The notes below the pieces were generated by a model. It did not search any database, was not told the DNA's origin, and worked only from the letters and a program-made list of their open reading frames with translations. 48,990 bases of DNA from an uncultured Faecalicoccus sp. (GTDB taxonomy: Bacteria; Bacillota_I; Bacilli_A; Erysipelotrichales; Erysipelotrichaceae): positions 1 to 48,990 of the forward strand of contig CABVDD010000014.1 in assembly GCA_902497095.1 (NCBI GenBank), read 5' to 3'. This document shows, piece by piece, positions 14,284 through 22,792 of the stretch (the first letter of the stretch is position 1; each line of letters begins with the position of its first letter). A program made the translations under genes and the position numbers.

Positions 14284-15957
14284 ATGAAAAATAAACATTT
14301 TAAGACAAGTTTTAACTGGAAATATGAAGGACCTTCACTCACAAAAGATCTAACGACAAAACAAAAGATCATCCTGTTATTGTTGTGGCTTATACTTGGA
14401 GCTGTTGGATATTATGCATTTCATCCAGTGATCAACTATAAGACTATTTACATTTTTGCCTATATTATTTATGTGATTGTACTGATTACCATAGTGTCTT
14501 TATTCTTTAAGAAGTCACAAGTTTCTTATAAAAAAACTTCTTTTAAAATAAGGGCTTTAGAAATTATTTTGGCAGTTTCAGTGATTTGGGTATTTGGTTC
14601 TTTAATTGTATGTAGTCCGGTATTTATGGCTTCTTATTTTGCGGATCGCATTCAAATTGAAAATGTTGATTTTGATAAAGTAAAAGAAGTGGATTTCACA
14701 AAAACGCCTATCATCGACAGAGATTCTACGATTGTTTTAGGAGATCGTGTTATGGGTGAAATGCCAGAACTTGTCTCGCAGTTTGAGGTGAGTGAAGAAT
14801 ATACACAGATTTCTTATAAAGATAGTGTATATCGAGTCACTCCACTTGAGTATGCCGGCTTTTTTAAATATTTAGGAAATCAAAGCGAAGGAATTCCAGC
14901 TTACATCCTGGTCAATTCTGTCACAGGTGAGGCAGAACTTGTGAAATTAGAGGATCTAGGCTTGGATGGTATGAAATATGTACCTTCTGGTTATTTTAAC
15001 CATGATTTGTATCGTAAATTACAGATGCAGTATCCGACCACGATTTTTGGCGAACCATCTTTTGAAATCGATGAAGAGGGTCATCCATGGTATATTTGCA
15101 CAACGTATGATTATGCCGCTTTTGAGACAAGAAAGACAGTTTCCGGGGTGGTTTTATTTGATCCTATTACAGGAGATTCCACTAAATATGATGATGTTTT
15201 AGATGCACCAAGCTGGGTAGATCGTATTTATCCGGAAAGTCTTGTCACAGAGCAGGTGAATCAGAATGGATCCCTGCAAGATGGCTTTATCAATTCCATC
15301 ATTGGTCAAAAAAATGTAACTTATACAAGTGAAGGTTATAACTATTTGGCACAGGATGGAGATATTTATATTTATTCAGGCATTACATCAGCCAATAAAG
15401 ATTCCAGTAATTTAGGTTTTGTACTGGTAAATTTAAGAACACATCATGCGATGAAGATTTCGTCACCGGGTGCCAATGAGACAAGTGCTATGGCCTCGGC
15501 TGAAGGAGAAGTTAAAAATTATGGCTACACATCCACATTTCCATTGTTGGTCAATGTCAATGGCTCTCCTGTATATATGATGGCTTTAAAGGATGATAGC
15601 GGTTTGATCAAAATGTATGCGATGGTGGATGCCAGTGACTACCAGAAAGTTGCGACGATCGCATCGGATGAAGGATTTGAAAACTTAAAAAAGAAATTTT
15701 TAGCTATAGAAGGCAACGCATCCATTTCCAAAGACGATGTAAAAACAAAAGACATAACGATCGAAACCGTACAGATCTTATCTGTTGAAGATACGACAAA
15801 ATGTTTTTTGACAGATACAGAAAACAATCGTTATAAATTTACAATTACAGATGAAAATGAAGATGTAGCTGCTTTTTTAAAACCGCAGGATGTAGTAAAT
15901 ATCACATACACAGAACAAGAAGAAGTCAATCTGATACAATCGATTGAAAGGAAATAA
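14284..15957 (+). CDS. Large membrane-anchored hypothetical protein
   Basis: A 557-residue protein. Three hydrophobic helices occupy residues ~28-47, 57-76 and 94-118. The remaining ~430 residues are hydrophilic, acidic and probably extracellular. They contain short repeated strand-rich units (for example D-R-D-S-T-I-V-L-G-D-R and Y-R-V-T-P-L-E-Y) and two stretches of the form P-A-Y-I-L-V-N-x-V-T-G-E and G-V-V-L-F-D-P-I-T-G-D, reminiscent of PepSY-like domains. The C-terminal 80 residues resemble a small beta-barrel. AGGAG precedes ATG by 7 nt. It is the last gene before the pheA promoter. I do not recognise it, and no catalytic motif is evident. Confidence 0.75.
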   Translation: MKNKHFKTSFNWKYEGPSLTKDLTTKQKIILLLLWLILGAVGYYAFHPVINYKTIYIFAYIIYVIVLITIVSLFFKKSQVSYKKTSFKIRALEIILAVSVIWVFGSLIVCSPVFMASYFADRIQIENVDFDKVKEVDFTKTPIIDRDSTIVLGDRVMGEMPELVSQFEVSEEYTQISYKDSVYRVTPLEYAGFFKYLGNQSEGIPAYILVNSVTGEAELVKLEDLGLDGMKYVPSGYFNHDLYRKLQMQYPTTIFGEPSFEIDEEGHPWYICTTYDYAAFETRKTVSGVVLFDPITGDSTKYDDVLDAPSWVDRIYPESLVTEQVNQNGSLQDGFINSIIGQKNVTYTSEGYNYLAQDGDIYIYSGITSANKDSSNLGFVLVNLRTHHAMKISSPGANETSAMASAEGEVKNYGYTSTFPLLVNVNGSPVYMMALKDDSGLIKMYAMVDASDYQKVATIASDEGFENLKKKFLAIEGNASISKDDVKTKDITIETVQILSVEDTTKCFLTDTENNRYKFTITDENEDVAAFLKPQDVVNITYTEQEEVNLIQSIERK

Positions 15958-15975
15958 CGCAATCGAATGGTTTTG

Positions 15976-15993
15976 TGCTAAAATATCACTATG
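15976..15993 (+). promoter_or_regulatory. Extended -10 promoter abutting the pheA start (leaderless candidate)
   Basis: TG-C-TAAAAT (15976-15984) ends 6 nt before ATG 15991, so the expected transcription start is at or next to the A of ATG. There is no Shine-Dalgarno sequence. The 11 bases from 15974 on closely match the box before rarA. Confidence 0.65.
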
Positions 15994-17061
15994 AATAAGT
16001 TAGAAAACGCAAGAAACAGGATCAATCAAATTGATCAGGAAATGGCTTCTTTATATGAAAAACGAATGGATGCCGTACAAGAAGTGCTGGCTTATAAAAA
16101 AGAAAATGCACTTCCGGTCTTTGATGCATCCAGAGAACAAGAAGTCATTGAAAGAAATCTGAAGTATATTCAAAATTCGGATTATAAGCCTTTCTATAAA
16201 GATTTTTTACGATATGTGATGGATAATTCAAAAGATTATCAAAAGACATTATTAAGTGAAGATGTTATCGCATATGCGGGTGTACAAGGTGCTTTTTCAC
16301 AAATCATGGCACAGCGATTGTATCCGGAAAATCGGAAATTGAACTTAAAGAATTTTGATGAAGTATTTAAAAGTGTGGTTGAGAAAAAAGCACAGTATGG
16401 TATTCTTCCATTTGAAAATACAAATTCCGGGTCTGTAGGTGAAGTTTTAGATGCTTTATTAGAATATCCGGTATACATCCAAGGAATCTATGATCTAAAG
16501 GTGGAACAGTGTCTTTTAGGAACGATGGATGCGACATTAAAAGATATTGAATGGGTCTATTCTAAAGATCAGGCTTTATGGCAGGCAAAGGATTTCTTAA
16601 AAGAACTGGGTGTACAAACAGTGAGTTATCCTAATACGGCCATGGCTGCACAATATGTAGCCAGTGAACAAGATAAAACCAAGGCGGCCATTGGAGCTAA
16701 AGAAAATGCACAATTATATGGATTAAAAGTGTTGGCTTCAAAAATTGAAGCACATACTGAAAACACAACTCGCTTTTTGGTGATTGGTTTAGAACCTTTA
16801 AATAAAGGCGATCGTTTCAGTATTATCTTGAGCGTAAAACATCAAAGTGGTTCTCTGGCAAGAATCATTGAAATCATAGCTCGTTATCATATCAATATGG
16901 AAAGTATCCAATCCAGGCCTATCAAGGGAAAACCGTTTGAATACTTCTTCTTTATTGAAATGGATGGAGACTTAAACAATGCCCAGGCATGTTTAAAAGA
17001 TATAGAACAAAACTGTGAGAGCTTAAAGATTTTGGGAACATATACGTTAGGAGGGAAATAG
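15991..17061 (+). CDS. pheA: Bifunctional chorismate mutase / prephenate dehydratase (P-protein)
   Basis: A 356-residue fusion that converts chorismate to prephenate and then phenylpyruvate. Residues 1-85 are an AroQ chorismate mutase (R-N-R-I-N-Q-I-D-Q-E-M, K-R-M-D-A-V-Q-E-V, K-K-E-N-A-L-P-V-F). Residues ~92-268 are prephenate dehydratase (Y-A-G-V-Q-G-A-F-S, P-F-E-N-T-N-S-G-S-V and the catalytic T259-T-R-F). Residues ~275-356 are an ACT domain with G-S-L-A (287-290) and I-Q-S-R-P (306-310), the phenylalanine-binding motifs, so feedback inhibition by Phe is expected. Start 15991 lies immediately behind the -10 box with no ribosome-binding site. It is followed after 1 nt by an aminotransferase. 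Confidence 0.95.
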   Translation: MNKLENARNRINQIDQEMASLYEKRMDAVQEVLAYKKENALPVFDASREQEVIERNLKYIQNSDYKPFYKDFLRYVMDNSKDYQKTLLSEDVIAYAGVQGAFSQIMAQRLYPENRKLNLKNFDEVFKSVVEKKAQYGILPFENTNSGSVGEVLDALLEYPVYIQGIYDLKVEQCLLGTMDATLKDIEWVYSKDQALWQAKDFLKELGVQTVSYPNTAMAAQYVASEQDKTKAAIGAKENAQLYGLKVLASKIEAHTENTTRFLVIGLEPLNKGDRFSIILSVKHQSGSLARIIEIIARYHINMESIQSRPIKGKPFEYFFFIEMDGDLNNAQACLKDIEQNCESLKILGTYTLGGK

Positions 17062-17062
17062 A

Positions 17063-18292
17063 ATGAGCTTTGTCAAAGAAAATGTAAATCGTCAGCCTAT
17101 TGTAGATACTGTATTTGCGATCGTGAAAAAGGCAAAAGAAGATAAAGAAAAAATTGGCGAAGAAAATGTAGTGGATGCGACAATTGGTTCTTTATATAAC
17201 GAACAAGGAAGTTTGGTAGCTTTAGACAGTGTATTTTCATCTTTAAAGAATCTGGACAATAAAGTATTGGCAGCTTATGCTTCCAGTTTTACAGGAAATG
17301 ATGACTTTAAAGATCGCGTTTATAAATGGGTGTTAAATGGAAATTGTCATTTACCGCATGAAGTGATTGCGACACCAGGCGGTACAGGGGCTGTAGCTAT
17401 GACACTTCAAGAATGCCTGGATGCAGGACAAACTGTGATTTTACCGGAAATCGCATGGGGCAGCTATAATTTGATGGCACAGATGAATAATCTTTTGGTA
17501 CAGACGTATTCTTTGTTTGAAGAGGATCACTTTAATATGACATCTTTTAAAGAAACTTGTCAAAAGGTTATGAAAGAACAGGATAAGCTGGTTATCGTGA
17601 TAAATGATCCTTGTCATAATCCTACAGGATATTCACTTTCCAAAGAAGAATGGAAAGAAGTGATTTCCTTTTTAAACGAATGTTCTAAAACGCATAAGAT
17701 CGTTTTATTAAATGATATCGCATACATTGATTTTGCCTATGGTCAAAAACAGGCCAAAGAATATTTCTCGGTATTTGATGATATTTCTGAGAATATAGCG
17801 GTTGTAGTTGCCTTTAGTTTAAGTAAGTCTATGACAAGTTATGGACTTCGTTGCGGCGCTGCGATCGTCATGGCACAAAAACCAGAAGTGGTACAAGAAC
17901 TAAAAATTGTTTTTGAAAAAGATGCCAGAGCCACTTGGTCAAACATCAATAACGGGGCTATGTCCGCATTTGTAGATGTAATGGATCATCATTTAAAAGA
18001 ATATGATGCAGAGCGTCTTCAATATGTGGATCTACTTCAAGAACGCAGTAATATTTTTGTCAAAGAAGCGAATGAAGTAGGATTGAAACACTATCCTTAT
18101 AAAGAAGGATTCTTTGTGACACTGGCGATGGATAATGCGACAAGAGATGCTTATCATGAAGCTTTGATGAAAAATCATATTTACACAGTAAAAGTAAATA
18201 AAGGAATTCGTGTAGCCGTATGTTCTTTGTCTATTGAAAAGACTAAGGGATTGGCTAAGAAAATGAAGGAAATATTAGATACGATCGAATAA
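17063..18292 (+). CDS. Class I/II aminotransferase, probably aromatic
   Basis: A 409-residue PLP enzyme of the aspartate aminotransferase fold. N186-P-T-G, D218-x-x-Y221 and S-L-S-K255 (Schiff-base lysine) are in place, with G-G-T-G-A near residue 107 for phosphate binding. It starts 1 nt after the pheA stop (TAGGAGGG gives its ribosome-binding site), so it shares the pheA mRNA. The simplest reading is that it aminates phenylpyruvate, and perhaps 4-hydroxyphenylpyruvate, as the last step of Phe/Tyr synthesis. Specificity cannot be proved from sequence. The terminator at 18300-18336 ends the unit. Confidence 0.88.
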   Translation: MSFVKENVNRQPIVDTVFAIVKKAKEDKEKIGEENVVDATIGSLYNEQGSLVALDSVFSSLKNLDNKVLAAYASSFTGNDDFKDRVYKWVLNGNCHLPHEVIATPGGTGAVAMTLQECLDAGQTVILPEIAWGSYNLMAQMNNLLVQTYSLFEEDHFNMTSFKETCQKVMKEQDKLVIVINDPCHNPTGYSLSKEEWKEVISFLNECSKTHKIVLLNDIAYIDFAYGQKQAKEYFSVFDDISENIAVVVAFSLSKSMTSYGLRCGAAIVMAQKPEVVQELKIVFEKDARATWSNINNGAMSAFVDVMDHHLKEYDAERLQYVDLLQERSNIFVKEANEVGLKHYPYKEGFFVTLAMDNATRDAYHEALMKNHIYTVKVNKGIRVAVCSLSIEKTKGLAKKMKEILDTIE

Positions 18293-18299
18293 AAGAACG

Positions 18300-18336
18300 C
18301 AGATAGACATGAAAATAAATATGTCTATCTGTTTTT
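18300..18336 (+). terminator. Intrinsic terminator after the aminotransferase
   Basis: A perfect 11-bp stem (18300-18310 and 18321-18331, 10-nt loop) is followed by five T residues (18332-18336). Confidence 0.8.
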
Positions 18337-18344
18337 ATTTGGTT

Positions 18345-18360
18345 TATAATAAATCATATG
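18345..18360 (+). promoter_or_regulatory. -10 box abutting the patatin start (leaderless candidate)
   Basis: A consensus TATAAT (18345-18350) lies 7 nt before ATG 18358, so the transcript is expected to begin at the ATG. There is no ribosome-binding site, and a plausible -35 region would fall inside the preceding terminator stem. Confidence 0.55.
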
Positions 18361-19203
18361 AAGTGGGGAATTATTGATGTAGGCGGCGGTATGCGCGATA
18401 TTTTTGGAACGGGTGTATTGGATGCCTGCCTGGAAAAACAAATTACATTTGATTATGCGATCGGTGTATCTGCCGGAAGTGCCAATTTGGCCAGTTTTTT
18501 GGCTGGACAAAAAGGAAGAAACAAGCGGTTCTATACAAAATATGCAAAGCGAAAAGAATATATGTCTATTTCCAATTGGATCCATAATAAGAATTATTTA
18601 AATTTGGATTATATCTATGGAACATTGGCAAACTCGGATGGCGAAGATCCTATGGATTATTCTACATTTGCCAAAGATACTACAGAGTTTGAAATCGTTT
18701 CTACCGATGCCAAGACCGGTAAACCTGTGTATTTTTCAAAAAAGGATATGCCTCTAGATTACTATGACATCTTAAAAGCCAGCAGCTGTATGCCAATCGT
18801 ATGTAAGCCATATCCAATAAAGGATGCTTTTTATTTTGATGGAGGTATATCAGATCCTATTCCTATTCAAAGAGCTTTACAAAAAGGATGCGATAGAGTC
18901 GTTGTGATATTGACAAGACCACAGGACTATACCAGAAATCCTAAAAAAGACCAGTTGACCTCAAAGATTTTAAAGAAGACATACTACAATTCCGGTATCA
19001 GTTTAAGCCAAAGAGCCAATCTTTATAACAAGAGTTTAGAGACTTTATGGAAGATGGAACAAGAAAATCAGGTTTGTATTTTAGCACCAGATACAATCGG
19101 CAAGATGAAAACTCTGACAATGGATGAAGAATGTTTAGAAGGCTTATATAAACAAGGTCAAAAGAAAGTGAATAAACTGATTCAATTTATCAATAACCAA
19201 TAA
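18358..19203 (+). CDS. Patatin-like phospholipase family protein
   Basis: A 281-residue alpha/beta hydrolase of the patatin/RssA group. The oxyanion loop G-G-G-M-R-D, the nucleophile elbow G36-V-S38-A-G and the second dyad member D161 in F-D161-G-G-I-S-D-P-I-P are all present, so it is probably an active acyl hydrolase. No signal peptide or membrane helix is seen, which suggests a cytosolic enzyme. It is a single-gene unit between two terminators. The lipid substrate is not known. Confidence 0.92.
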   Translation: MKWGIIDVGGGMRDIFGTGVLDACLEKQITFDYAIGVSAGSANLASFLAGQKGRNKRFYTKYAKRKEYMSISNWIHNKNYLNLDYIYGTLANSDGEDPMDYSTFAKDTTEFEIVSTDAKTGKPVYFSKKDMPLDYYDILKASSCMPIVCKPYPIKDAFYFDGGISDPIPIQRALQKGCDRVVVILTRPQDYTRNPKKDQLTSKILKKTYYNSGISLSQRANLYNKSLETLWKMEQENQVCILAPDTIGKMKTLTMDEECLEGLYKQGQKKVNKLIQFINNQ

Positions 19204-19281
19204 AGAAATACAAGAAACACATAAAACAATTTCATATTTCTTATATCCTTGAATGTATAAGGAAGATGAAGATAATTTATT

Positions 19282-19303
19282 AAGAGACAACAGTCTCTTT
19301 TTT
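19282..19303 (+). terminator. Intrinsic terminator after the patatin gene
   Basis: A 7-bp stem (19282-19288 and 19293-19299, 4-nt loop) is followed by T residues to 19303. It sits about 80 nt after the stop codon. Confidence 0.6.
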
Positions 19304-19353
19304 GATGAAATCTTTTCAAAAGCTATGAAATCGCTTTCAAAAAGTCTATATTT

Positions 19354-19362
19354 TGTTATAAT
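19354..19362 (+). promoter_or_regulatory. Extended -10 promoter of the lipoprotein gene
   Basis: TG-T-TATAAT (19354-19362) with only a weak -35 region upstream. It gives a leader of about 20 nt that contains the AAGGAGAG ribosome-binding site. Confidence 0.6.
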
Positions 19363-19388
19363 TTAGATAAATGAAGGAGAGGGATTTT

Positions 19389-20048
19389 ATGAAAAGATTA
19401 GTATCGTTTCTTGTGGTTATGATGATTTCTATTGGTTTGGTTGGCTGTGGAAATAATAATGAAACACAGATACAGGCAGCACAAGATGCAGTGACTTCGT
19501 ACTTGGATTCCATTCAATCTGGAGATTTGGATAAAGCCGAAGAGTATACAACTGATGCATATATTGATCCTTTAGGTATTGATAATATGGATTCTTATAT
19601 GGAAAGCTTATTAGAAAGTTTGGACATGGGAGAAACCTTTGATCAGGAAGCTAATGAATTTGCGACAAATGCCGTAAAGGCCGCTATTACATCATATAAA
19701 ATCAAGGACTCTAAAATGGAAGATGGTACGATTTCAGTGTTAGTTGATGTTGATGGAAAAGATTATGAAAACATTGATTTTACTACTATGGAAAATGAAT
19801 TAAACACATATACACAAAACTATGCTAATGAAAATATGGATCGTTTGGCGCAGATTTATACGCAACAAGGTGAAGATGCGATGATGGAAGCTATGATGCA
19901 GGACATTAGTAGTTATATGTTTGATAAAATAGAAACATTGTTTACTGGTGCAGCACAAAAGCAATATCAGATGCGTTTTGACTTGGTTCAAGATGATGAT
20001 GAATGGAAAATCAACGGAGCAGAGATTTCAGAAGAAACACAGTCATAA
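19389..20048 (+). CDS. Putative lipoprotein, SnoaL/NTF2-like
   Basis: A 219-residue secreted lipoprotein. The signal peptide (M-K-R-L-V-S-F-L-V-V-M-M-I-S) ends in the lipobox I-G-L-V-G-C, with C at about residue 19. The mature part starts with N-N-N-E-T and an A-A-Q-D-A-V-T-S-Y-L-D-S-I-Q-S-G-D-L segment, typical of NTF2-like DUF4878/DUF5105-type lipoproteins that carry a small alpha+beta domain. AAGGAGAG precedes ATG 19389; an in-frame ATG at 19371 overlaps the promoter's +1 zone and is rejected. A terminator follows. The exact role is unknown. Confidence 0.82.
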   Translation: MKRLVSFLVVMMISIGLVGCGNNNETQIQAAQDAVTSYLDSIQSGDLDKAEEYTTDAYIDPLGIDNMDSYMESLLESLDMGETFDQEANEFATNAVKAAITSYKIKDSKMEDGTISVLVDVDGKDYENIDFTTMENELNTYTQNYANENMDRLAQIYTQQGEDAMMEAMMQDISSYMFDKIETLFTGAAQKQYQMRFDLVQDDDEWKINGAEISEETQS

Positions 20049-20053
20049 AACAG

Positions 20054-20093
20054 AAAAAGTCTATTGATCATTAGGAGTTTCAATAGACTTTTT
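20054..20093. terminator. Bidirectional terminator between the lipoprotein and PTS genes
   Basis: A perfect 14-bp stem (20054-20067 and 20080-20093, 12-nt loop) whose arms begin with five A and end with five T residues, so it can stop both converging genes. Confidence 0.85.
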
Positions 20094-20104
20094 AAGTGTT
20101 TGAT

Positions 20105-21232
20105 TTAGTTGTTTTTGGTATCTGAATTTTTGGATTCATCGACACCTAAAATATATGTTACGATCGTAGAAACAATAAAGGCTATGATGGCACCGATAAT
20201 GGCATATACTAAGTTCATCGTACTGCCGCCAATAAAACTGAGCAGACCTAAAAAGCTGGCTACCGGTAAAAAATTATAAACATGAAGTCCAACGATACTG
20301 GCAAATAGTCCTGCCGCAAGACCGCCAGCCATCATTCCAATGAAGGGCCTTTTGTATCGTACGCCGATTCCATATAGGCCAGGTTCAGTGACACCGCCGA
20401 TCATTTGTGCAATGATATAGGAAAAGGCAAGTGCACGTTGTTCTTTATCTTTGATTCGAAGCATGGCGCCAAAACACATTCCCCCCACAGTAAAAGCAGC
20501 CAGCAAAACGGAAGGAGCTACTACGGATTCAGAACCATCTTGAGCAATGATCATGAAGATGGTGGTAATAAATAGCCAGTGCATACCAGCCATGACGATA
20601 TATTCCCAAAGAGCAGCAATCAAAGCCATAGAAAGAATAGTAGCTATTCCACCCATGTTGCCTAATGAAATAAGAGCATTGCTGATGTATTCACCTAGTA
20701 TAGAACCAATAGGTCCTAATATGCAAAGGGCAATTGGAAGGATGATGGCAATGGATAGTGTAGGCGCAAAAATGGCAGATAATGATTGTGGTATGTGTTT
20801 ATTAAAAAATTTCTCAATATAAGAAAATACAAATACAGACAATAAAATAGGGATGATCGTGGATGAATAATTTTGAACATGACAAGGTATGCCATAAACA
20901 TCAAAAGCATCACCATTTTCGGCAAGTTGCACAAAAGTTGGATGTAACATGATAGCTCCAATAAACATTCCCAGTATCACATTACAGTCAAAGCGTTTGG
21001 CAGCTGTATAGCCAATCATAATCGGAAAAAAGTAAAAACCGGCATCGCCTACAAAGGTAAAAAGGATATACAGTGAATCGGAAGCGTTGATCCAATGTAA
21101 CATATCTGGTCCTAAAATGGCAGCCAAGGTCTTAAACATAGAAGCAGCGATTAACATAGGAATTAAAGGCATTAGACAGGATGCTAAAACGTCTAAAAAA
21201 ACAGAAAGTCCATGTTTACATTTTTCAAGCAT
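20105..21232 (-). CDS. Stand-alone PTS EIIC, beta-glucoside (Glc/Scr) family
   Basis: A 375-residue integral membrane protein with about ten hydrophobic segments. Motifs match the EIIC part of BglF/TreB-like permeases: L-M-P-L-I-P-M-L-I-A-A-S-M-F-K near residue 20, F-F-P-I-M-I-G-Y-T-A-A-K-R-F and the G-G-V-T-E-P-G-L-Y-G motif near 290, whose Glu is in the sugar site. The usual EIIB (C-I-T-R-L-R) and EIIA domains are absent at both ends, and no EIIB or EIIA gene is adjacent, so phosphotransfer must come from elsewhere. AAGGAGAG precedes ATG 21232. The sugar is not known. Confidence 0.88.
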   Translation of the reverse strand: MLEKCKHGLSVFLDVLASCLMPLIPMLIAASMFKTLAAILGPDMLHWINASDSLYILFTFVGDAGFYFFPIMIGYTAAKRFDCNVILGMFIGAIMLHPTFVQLAENGDAFDVYGIPCHVQNYSSTIIPILLSVFVFSYIEKFFNKHIPQSLSAIFAPTLSIAIILPIALCILGPIGSILGEYISNALISLGNMGGIATILSMALIAALWEYIVMAGMHWLFITTIFMIIAQDGSESVVAPSVLLAAFTVGGMCFGAMLRIKDKEQRALAFSYIIAQMIGGVTEPGLYGIGVRYKRPFIGMMAGGLAAGLFASIVGLHVYNFLPVASFLGLLSFIGGSTMNLVYAIIGAIIAFIVSTIVTYILGVDESKNSDTKNN

Positions 21233-21322
21233 AAATCATCTCTCCTTACTTTTAGTATAATAAGAAACCCAAATTTTAGAAGGGGGAAATCAAGGAAAAA
21301 GTCATTGAATGTGTAAAGAACA

Positions 21323-21331
21323 TGCTATAAT
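21323..21331 (+). promoter_or_regulatory. Extended -10 promoter of purF
   Basis: TG-C-TATAAT (21323-21331) lies 25 nt before ATG 21357. In contrast to rarA and pheA, this promoter leaves room for AAAGGAG. I see no PurR-like box or guanine/PRPP riboswitch in the short leader. Confidence 0.6.
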
Positions 21332-21356
21332 GGACAAGTAAAAAAAGGAGAACGTT

Positions 21357-22736
21357 ATGTTTGATGAACTTCATGAGGAATGTGGTGTATTTGGTGCGTA
21401 TCGAATTGAAAATGCCTCCAGCATAACATACTATGGCTTGCATTCGCTTCAACATCGTGGACAGGAAGCTAGCGGTATGGCGGTATGTGATGGAAAAGAG
21501 ATCCATGTGCAAAAAGGCAAAGGTTTGACGGTTGATGTTTTTCAAAAAGATAAGCTGAATCAGTTAAAGGGAGATTTGGCCATTGGACATGTGCGTTATT
21601 CGACTGCCGGTGGACAAGAAAATGAAAATATTCAGCCTATTGTATCAAAAGGACATCTTGGCTCTTTGGCAGTGGCACATAATGGACAAATTGTAAATGA
21701 GAAAGAATTACGATTGGAACTGGAAAATCAGGGTGCTATTTTTCAGGGAACCAGTGATAGTGAAGTACTGTTGCACTTGATACAAAAAGAAAAAGGAACA
21801 TTGTTGGAAAAAGTGATCAAGACCGCAAAACGTTTGGAAGGTGCTTTTTCTTTTCTTGTGTTAGATGAAGATTCAATCTATGCCGTGCGAGATCGTCATG
21901 GGCTTCGTCCTTTAAGCTATGCTCCTTTTAAAGGTGGGTATGTGATCAGTTCAGAAACCTGTGCTTTTGAAGTTATGGGGATCTATGACTCATGTGATCT
22001 AAAGCCGGGAGAAGTTGTAGAGTTTAAAAAAGGATTAGTAAAAAAATATCAATATACACAAGATATTACACATCATATGTGTGCCATGGAGTATATTTAC
22101 TTCGCAAGACCAGACAGCGTTGTGGAAGGAATCAATGTACATGCGTTTCGTAAGAAAACAGGAGCTGTTTTGGCTAAAAAAGATTCAGGATTAGATGCCG
22201 ATATAGTAATAGGTGTACCAGACTCTTCTTTAAGTGCTGCCATTGGATATGCAGAAGCTTCCGGCATTCCTTTAGAAACAGGTTTATATAAAAATCGTTA
22301 TGTTGGACGTACCTTTATTCAACCTACACAAGCTATGCGAGATCGTGGTGTTCGTATGAAATTAAGTCCGGTTACTAGCGTAGTAAAGGGAAAAAGTGTT
22401 GTCATGATCGATGATTCTATTGTGCGTGGTACAACATCTCGTCGAATAGTTCGTCTTTTAAAAGAAGCAGGTGCTAAAGCGGTACATGTTCGTATTGCAT
22501 CACCAGTGATAACCCATCCATGTTTTTATGGTGTTGATACTTCCAGTAAAGAAGAACTTATAGGAGCTCGTATGAGTATAGAAGAGATAGAAAAATATAT
22601 CGAAGCTGATTCTTTGAAATATATGGAAGTTGAAGAACTTTATCAAGTGGCAAAAGAAATTGGTTTATGTGTGGCATGTTTTAATGGAAAATATTGCACA
22701 CCACTTTATTCATATCAAAAAGTATTGGAAAAATAG
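21357..22736 (+). CDS. purF: Amidophosphoribosyltransferase
   Basis: A 459-residue enzyme for the first step of purine synthesis (PRPP + Gln to phosphoribosylamine). The short pro-segment M-F-D-E-L-H-E-E ends before catalytic C9 (C-G-V-F-G), so self-cleavage as in Bacillus PurF is expected. Glutaminase motifs G-H-V-R-Y-S-T-A-G and the PRPP loop V-V-M-I-D-D-S-I-V-R-G-T-T are present. Cys residues in C-A-M-E-Y-I-Y-F, T-H-P-C-F-Y-G and C-V-A-C-F fit the 4Fe-4S ligands of the oxygen-sensitive class. AAAAAGGAG precedes ATG. It stands alone: no other pur gene is in the window. Confidence 0.96.
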   Translation: MFDELHEECGVFGAYRIENASSITYYGLHSLQHRGQEASGMAVCDGKEIHVQKGKGLTVDVFQKDKLNQLKGDLAIGHVRYSTAGGQENENIQPIVSKGHLGSLAVAHNGQIVNEKELRLELENQGAIFQGTSDSEVLLHLIQKEKGTLLEKVIKTAKRLEGAFSFLVLDEDSIYAVRDRHGLRPLSYAPFKGGYVISSETCAFEVMGIYDSCDLKPGEVVEFKKGLVKKYQYTQDITHHMCAMEYIYFARPDSVVEGINVHAFRKKTGAVLAKKDSGLDADIVIGVPDSSLSAAIGYAEASGIPLETGLYKNRYVGRTFIQPTQAMRDRGVRMKLSPVTSVVKGKSVVMIDDSIVRGTTSRRIVRLLKEAGAKAVHVRIASPVITHPCFYGVDTSSKEELIGARMSIEEIEKYIEADSLKYMEVEELYQVAKEIGLCVACFNGKYCTPLYSYQKVLEK

Positions 22737-22741
22737 GTTGG

Positions 22742-22791
22742 AAAAGAGCTAGTCAATGTAATTTTTCTTCATTTGATCAGCTCTTTTTTTT
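22742..22791 (+). terminator. Intrinsic terminator after purF
   Basis: A 9-bp stem (22742-22750 with 22779-22787), with imperfect pairing continuing inward, is followed by T residues to 22791. It is partly usable for the converging gene. Confidence 0.6.
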
Positions 22792-22792
22792 G

